From Thinopyrum elongatum (Eukaryota; Streptophyta; Magnoliopsida; Poales; Poaceae), in the NCBI GenBank assembly GCA_011799875.1, contig CM022297.1:448743292-448807291 (forward strand): a DNA stretch of 64,000 bases, read 5' to 3'. Positions 57,750 through 64,000 of this stretch are shown in pieces. The translations under genes and the position numbers were made by a program. Under the pieces are notes generated by a model. That model saw only the letters and a list, made by a program, of their open reading frames with translations. It did no database searches and was not told the origin of the DNA. Every line of letters begins with the position of its first letter. Positions within the stretch are counted from its first letter, which is position 1.

Positions 57750-59487
57750 TGAAGGAAATATGCCCTAGAGGCAGTAATAAAGTTGTTATTTATATTTCCT
57801 TATATTATGATAAATGTTTATTATTCATGCTAGAATTGTATTAACCAGAAACTTAGTACATGTGTGAATACATAGACAAAATAGAGTGTCCCTAGTATGC
57901 CTCTACTTGACTAGCTCATTCAATAAAGATGGTTAAAGTTTCCTAACCATAGACATGTGTTGTCATTTAATGAATGGGATCACATCATTAGAGAATGATG
58001 TGATGGACAAGACCCATCCGTTAACTTAGCATAATGATCGTTAAGTTTTATTGCTATTGCTTTCTTCATGACTTATACATATTCCTCTGACTATGAGATT
58101 ATGCAACTCCCGAATACCGAAGGAACACCTTGTGTGCTATCAAACGTCACAACAGAACTGGGTGATTATAAAGATGCTCTACAGGTGTCTCCGAAGGTGT
58201 TTGTTGTGTTGGCATAGATCGAGACTAGGATTTGTCACTCCGAGTATCGGAGAGGTATCTCTGGGCCCTCTCGGTAATGCACATCACTATAAGCCATGCA
58301 AGCAATGTGACTAATGAGTTGGTTACGGGATGATGCATTACAGAACGAGTAAAGAGACTTGCCGGTAACGAGATTGAACTAGGTATGAAGATACCGACGA
58401 TCGAATCTCGGGCAAGTAACATACTGATGACAAAGGGAATAACGTATGTTGTCATTATGGTTTGACCGATAAAGATCTTCATAGAATATGTAGGAACCAA
58501 TATGAGCATCAAGGTGCCGCTGTTGGTTATTGATCGAAGATGTGTCTTGGTCATGTCTACATAGTTCTGGAACCCGTAGGGTCCGCACGCTTAACGTTCG
58601 ATGACAATTTGTATTATGAGTTATGTGTTTTGGTGACCGAAGATTGTTCGGAGTCCCGGATGAGATCACGGACATGACGAGGAGTCTCGAAATGGTCGAG
58701 AGGTAAATATTGATATATTGGAAGGTTATATTCGGACACCGGAATAGTTCCGGATCGTTTCGGGTATTTTTCGGAGTACCGAGAGGTTACCGGAACCCCC
58801 TGGGAGAGTTAATGGGCCTGGCCATAGGGAACAGGGGAGGCAGCCCACAAGGGGTGGCTGTGCCGCCTCCCATGGGGAGTCCGAATTGGACTAGGGGAGG
58901 GGGCGCGCCCCCCTTTCCTCCTCCTGTTCTCTCTCCCTTTCCCCCTTTCCCACTCCGGAAAAGGAAGGGGGAATCCTACTAGGACTGGGAGTCCTAGTAG
59001 GACCCCCCCCCCATGGCGCGCCCCCCTTGGTGGCCGGCCTCCTCCTCCCCTCCTTTATATACGGGGGCAGGGGGGCACCCTAGAACACATTAGTTATTCT
59101 CTTAGCCGTGTGCGGTGCACCCCTCCACAGTTTACTCCTCTGGTCATAGCGCCGTAGTGCTTAGGCGAAGCCCTGCGCGGATCACATCAGCAACACCGTC
59201 GCCACGCCGTCGTGCTGACGGAACTCTCCCTCGACCCTCTACTGGATCAAGAGTTCGAGGGACGTCATCGAGCTGAACGTGTGCTGAACACGGAGGTGCC
59301 GTACGTTCGGTGCTTGGATCGGTTGGATCATGAAGACGGTCGAATCAACCGCGGAAACCTAACGCCTCCGCTTTCGGTCTACGAGGGTACGTGGACACAC
59401 TCTCCCCCTCTCGTTGCTATGCATCTCCTAGAAAGATCTTGGGTGAGCGTAGGAAAATTTTGAAATTGCATGCTACGTTCCCTAACA
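57750..59487 (+). repeat. 3' LTR of Copia A
   Basis: Complete, 1738 bp, TGAAGGAAATATGCCC to CGTTCCCTAACA, with CTTTATATAC near 59053. Confidence 0.92.
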
Positions 59488-59551
59488 TTATCATGAATAA
59501 GGAAATATAAAATAACAACTTTATTATTGCCTCTAGGGCATATTTCCTTCA
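59488..59551 (-). repeat. First 64 bases of the Copia B 3' LTR
   Basis: The minus strand reads TGAAGGAAATATGCCCTAGA at the 59551 side. It continues the LTR interrupted at 50817. Confidence 0.85.
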
Positions 59552-59564
59552 GTCTCCCACTTGC
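59552..59564 (-). other. Polypurine tract of Copia B
   Basis: GCAAGTGGGAGAC on the minus strand, identical to A and C. Confidence 0.85.
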
Positions 59565-59584
59565 ACTAGAGTCAATAATCTAGA

Positions 59585-62500
59585 TTACATTGTAATGATT
59601 CTAACACCCATGGAGTCTTGGTGCGGATCATGTTTTTCTCGTGGAAGAGGCTTAGTCAATGGGTCTGCTACATTCAGATCCGTATGTATTTTGCAAATCT
59701 CTATGTCTCCCTCCTTGACTTGATCACGGATGGAGTTGAAGCATCTCTTGATGTGTTTGGTTCTTTTGTGAAATCTGGATTCCTTCGCTAAGGTAATTGC
59801 TCCATTATTATCACAAAAGATTTTCATTGGACCCGATGCACTAGGTATTACACCTAGATCTGATATGAACTCCTTCATCCAGACTCCTTCATTTGCTGCT
59901 TCCAAAGCACCTATTTACTCCGCTTCACACGTAGATCCCGCCACGACGCTCTGCTTGGAACTGCACCAACTGACAGCTCCACCATTCAATATAAATACGT
60001 ATCCGGTTTGTGACTTAGAATCATCCGGATCAGTGTCAAAACTAGCATCGACGTAACCATTTACGACGAGCTCTTTGTCACCTCCATAAACGAGAAACAT
60101 ATCCTTAGTCCTTTTCAGGTACTTCAGGATGTTCTTGACCACTGTCCAGTGATGCACTCCTGGATTACTTTGGTACCTCCCTACCAGACTTATGGCAAGG
60201 CACACATTAGGTTTGGTACACAGCATAGCATACATGATAGAACCTATGGCTGAAGCATAGGGAATGACTTACATTTTCTCTCTATCTTCTGTAGTGGTCG
60301 GGCATTGAGTCTTACTCAACTTCACACCTTGCAACACAGGCAAAAACCCTTTCTTTGACTGATCCATTTTGAACTTTTTCAAAACTTTATCAAGGTATGT
60401 GCTTTGTGAAAGTCCTATTAAGCGTCTCGATCTATCCCTATAGATCTTGATGCCCAATATATAAGCAGCTTCACCGAGGTCTTTCATTGAAAAACTCTTA
60501 TTCAAGTATCCTTTTATGCTATCCAGAAATTCTACATCATTTCCAATCAACAATATGTCATCCACATATAATATTAGAAATGCTACAGAGCTCCCACTCA
60601 CTTTCTTATAAATACAGGCTTCTCTGAAAGTCTGTATAAAACCATATGCTTTGATCACCTCATCAAAGCGTATATTCTAACTCCGAGATTCTTGCACCAG
60701 TCCATAGATGGATCGCTGGAGCTTGCACACTTTGTTAGCACCTTTAGGATCGACAAAACCTTCTGGTTGCATCATATACAACTCTTCTTTAAAAAATCCA
60801 TTAAGGAATGCAGTTTTGACGTCCATTTGCCAGATTTCATAATCATAAAATGTGGAAATTGCTAACATGATTCGGACTGACTTAAGCATCACTACGGGTG
60901 AGAAAGTCTCATCGTAGTCAACTCCTTGAACTTGTCAAAAACCTTTCGTGACAAGTCAAGCTTTGTAGACAGTAACATTACCATCAACGTCAGTCTTCTT
61001 CTTGAAGATCCATTTAATTTCTATGGCTCGCCGATCATCAGGCAAATCCACCAAAGTCCACACTTTGTTCTCATACATGGATCCTATCTCAGATTTCATG
61101 GCCCCAAGCCATCTGTCGGAATCTGGGCTCATCATAGCTTCTTCATAGTTCGTAGGTTCGCCTTGGTCTAGTAACATGACTTCCAGTACAGGATTCTCGT
61201 ACCACTCTGGTGTGGATCGTGTTCTGGTTGACCTACGAAGTTCTGTAGTAAATTGATCTGAAGTTTCATGATCATCATCATTAGCTTCCTCTCTAGTTGG
61301 TGTAGGCATCACGGGAACGGTTTTCTCTGATGAACTACTTTCCAATTTGAGAGAAGGTACGATTACCTCATCAAGTTCTACTTTCCTCCCACTCACTTCT
61401 TTTGAGAGAAACTCCTTCTCTAGAAAGGTTCCATTCTTGGCAACAAAGATCTTGCCTTCGGATCTGTGATAGAAGGTGTACCCAATTGTTTCCTTAGGGT
61501 ATCCTATGAAGACGCACTTCTCCGATTTGGATTCGAGCTTATCAGGCTGAAGCCTTTTGACATAAGTGTCGCATCCCCAAACTTTAAGAAACGATAGCTT
61601 ACGTTTCTTGCCAAACCATAGTTCATACGGTGTCGTCTCAACGGATTTAGACGGTGCCCTATTTAACATGAATGCAACTGTCTCTAATGTATAACACCAA
61701 AATGATAGTGGTAAATCGGTAAGCGACATCATAGATCGCACCATATGTAATAAAGTACGGTTACGACGTTCGGACACACCATTACGATGTGGTGTTCCAG
61801 GTGGCATGAGTTGTGAAACTATTCCACATTGTTTTAAATGAAGGCCAAACTCGTAACTCAAATATTCGCCTCCATGATCAGATCATAGAAACTTTATTTT
61901 CTTGTTATGATGATTCTCCACTTCACTCTGAAATTCTTTGAACTTTTCAAATGTTTCAGACTTGTGCTTCATCAAGTAGATATACCCATATCTGCTCAAA
62001 TCATCTGTGAAGGTCAGAAAATAACGATACCCGCCGCGTGCCTCAACACTCATCGGACCGCATACATCGGTATGTATTATTTCCAATAAGTCATTAGCTT
62101 GCTCCATTGTTCCGGAGAAACGAGTTTTAGTCATCTTGCCCATGAGGCATGGTTTGCAAGTATCAAATGATTCATAATCAAGTGATTCCAAAAGCCCATC
62201 GGCATGGAGTTTCTTCATGCGCTTTACACCAATATGACCTAAACGGCAGTGCCACAAATATATTGCATTATCATTATCAACTTTGCATCTTTTGGCATCA
62301 ATATTATGAATATGTGTATCACTACGATCGAGATTCAACAAAAATAGACCATTCTTCAAGGGTGCATGACCATACAAGGTATTACTCATATAAATAGAAC
62401 AACCAAAATTCTCTGATTTAAATGAATAACCGTCTAGCACTAAACAAGATCCAGATATAATGTTCATGCTCAACGCTGGCACCAAATAACAATTATTCAG

Positions 62501-63567
62501 GTCTAAAACTAATCCTGAAGGTAGATGTAGAGGTAGCGTGACGACGGCGATCACATTGACCTTGGAACCATTCCCGACGCGCATCGTCACCTCGTCCTTA
62601 GCCAATCTTCGTTTAATCCGTAGCTCCTATTTCGAGTTACAAATATGAGCAACCGAACTAGTATCAAATACCCAGGTGCTACTACGAGCATTAGTAAGGT
62701 ACACATCAATAACATGTATATCAAATATACCTTTGTTCACTTTGTCATCCTTCTTATCCGCCAAATACTTGGGGCAGTTCCGCTTCCAGTTACTAGTTCC
62801 TTTGCAGTAGAAGTACTCAGTTTCAGGCTTGGGTCCAGCTTTGGGCTTCTTCTCGGGAGTGGCAACTTGTTTGCCATTCTTCTTGAAGTTCCCCTTCTTT
62901 CCCTTGCCCTTTTTCTTGAAATAGTGGTCTTGTTTACCATCAACACTTGATGCTCCTTCTTGATTTCTACCTCCGCAGCTTTGAGCATTGCGAAGATCTC
63001 GGGAATTGTCTTTTCCATCCCTTGCATATTATAGTTCATCACGAAGCCTTTGTAGCTTGGTGGCAGTGATTGAAGAACTCTATCAATAACACTATCATCT
63101 GGAAGATTAACTCCCAGCTGATTCAAGTGATTATGATATCCAGACATTCTGAGTATGTGTTCACTGACAGAACTGTTCTCCTCCATCTTGCAGCTATAGA
63201 ACTTGTTGGAGACTTCATATCTCTCAACTCGGGCATTTGCTTGAAATATTAACTTCAACTCTTGGAACATCTCATATGCTCCATGACGTTCAAAACATCT
63301 TTGAAGTCCCAATTCTAAGCCGTAAAGCATGGCACGCTAAACTATTGAGTAGTCATCAGATCGAGCTTGCGAGACATTCATAACGTCAGCATCTGCTCCT
63401 GCAGCAGGCCTTTCACCTAGCGGTGCATCAAGGACATAATTCTTTTGTGCAGCAATGAGGATAATCCTCAAGTTACGGACCCAGTCCGTGTAGTTGCTAC
63501 CATCATCTTTCAACTTAGCTTTCTCTAGGAACACATTAAAATTCAAGGGAACGGTAGCACGGGCCAT
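59585..63567 (-). pseudogene. Angela-type Copia gag-pol polyprotein of element B, inactivated
   Basis: Colinear with the polyprotein of A, from MARATVPLNFNVFLE at 63567 to the stop at 59585. Domains are recognisable: gag, zinc knuckle (out of frame), integrase core (VCGPMSVEARGG), RT (ILYVDDILLIGND) and RNase H (CDNNGAITLAKE). Breaks: TAG at about 63337 (Gln), a 1-nt deletion near 62922 that shifts the zinc-knuckle frame, TGA near 61881 and 60957 (both Arg CGA in A), TAG near 60675 (Trp), TAA near 60267 (Lys) and TAA near 59916 (Tyr). The integrase motif SDRGG reads SDHGG. Most changes are C-to-T or G-to-A. Confidence 0.9.
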
Positions 63568-64000
63568 TAATCTACAACATAGATATGCAAAAACTATCAG
63601 GACTAAGTTCGTGATAAATTAAGTTCAATTAATCAAATTACTTAAGAACTCCCACTTAGATAGACATCCCTCAAGTCATCTAAATGATACGTGATCCAAA
63701 TCAACTAAACCATGTCCGATCATCACATGAGATGGAGTAGTCATCAATGGTGAACATCTCTATGTTGATCATATCTACTATATGATTCACGTTCGACCTT
63801 TCGGTCTCCAGTGTTCCGAGGCCATGTCTGTACATGCCAGGCTCGTCAAGTTTAACCCGAGTATTCCGCATGTGCAAAACTGTCTTGCACCCGTTGTATT
63901 TGAACGTAGAGTCTATCACACCCGATCATCACGTGGTGTCTCAACACGATGAACTGTCGCAACGGTGCATACTTAGGGAGAACACTTATACCTTGAAATT
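63568..64000 (-). other. Leader of Copia B, continues beyond the window
   Basis: Matches the A leader near 53300-53732. No gene seen. Confidence 0.7.

Larger units (their letters stand above)
50818..59487 (+). mobile_element. Copia element A, Angela/BARE type, almost intact
   Basis: 5' LTR (first about 57 bases missing), primer site, leader, long polyprotein, polypurine tract and complete 3' LTR. It is inserted in the B LTR. By eye, the first roughly 385 aligned bases of its two LTRs differ at about 15 positions, so it is not a brand-new insertion. Confidence 0.9.
49114..64000 (-). mobile_element. Copia element B, Angela/BARE type, interrupted by Copia A
   Basis: The minus-strand 3' LTR is in two parts (49114-50817 and 59488-59551) around element A. 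The internal domain runs from 59552 to the right edge; the 5' LTR is outside. The outer LTR end TGTTGGGAAACG lies in Copia D. The inner LTR start reads TGAAGGAAATATGCCC on the minus strand, as in A. Confidence 0.88.

Overview
The window looks like repeat-dense DNA from a Triticeae grass (wheat, Aegilops or barley type). It is almost entirely transposable elements: Angela/BARE-type Copia LTRs that begin TG..GGAAATATGCCCTAGAGG, Tekay-type chromoviruses with a chromodomain, an Athila/Sabrina-like Gypsy, a Tat-like Gypsy, and Harbinger-type and MITE DNA transposons. I found no ordinary host gene with a recognisable function. No rRNA, tRNA or CRISPR is visible.

Left half (1-33274). A composite Tekay-type Gypsy element on the minus strand has the order LTR-internal-LTR-internal-LTR (8529-33274). 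The two internal domains (11242-16219 and 24098-29034) are near-identical and share disabling mutations, so the array probably arose by unequal recombination from an already dead element. Its middle LTR holds a 4.05-kb solo LTR of a related family in the opposite orientation (17669-21715, with TSDs) and a private deletion of about 439 bp. Its left LTR is split by a minus-strand Copia element C (467-8528). C is itself interrupted by a plus-strand Gypsy LTR that ends at 466.

Centre (33275-36363). One Harbinger-like element carries an intact 307-codon ORF of unknown function (33376-34299). Beside it are about 1.4 kb of apparently low-copy DNA with a 271-bp MITE, and the start of a second Harbinger-like element.

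Right half (36364-64000). This is a five-level nest: a Tat-like Gypsy (+; a GRF-zinc-finger Harbinger element sits in its LTR) contains an Athila-like element (-, gag-protease only), which contains Copia D (+), which contains Copia B (-), which contains Copia A (+). The nest stays open at the right edge. A has a nearly intact polyprotein broken only by two TGG-to-TAG changes. The left ends of A and B form a palindrome of about 3.4 kb with a 7-nt centre.

Most notable observation: the long Gypsy LTRs in the left half contain two short exon-like blocks. Both have splice-site-like borders, matching codon phase and in-frame length differences between subfamilies. The second ends in a conserved acidic, tyrosine-rich C-terminus followed by a stop. 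This suggests a spliced reading frame hidden inside the LTR. Everything here was read by eye; no database search or alignment program was used.
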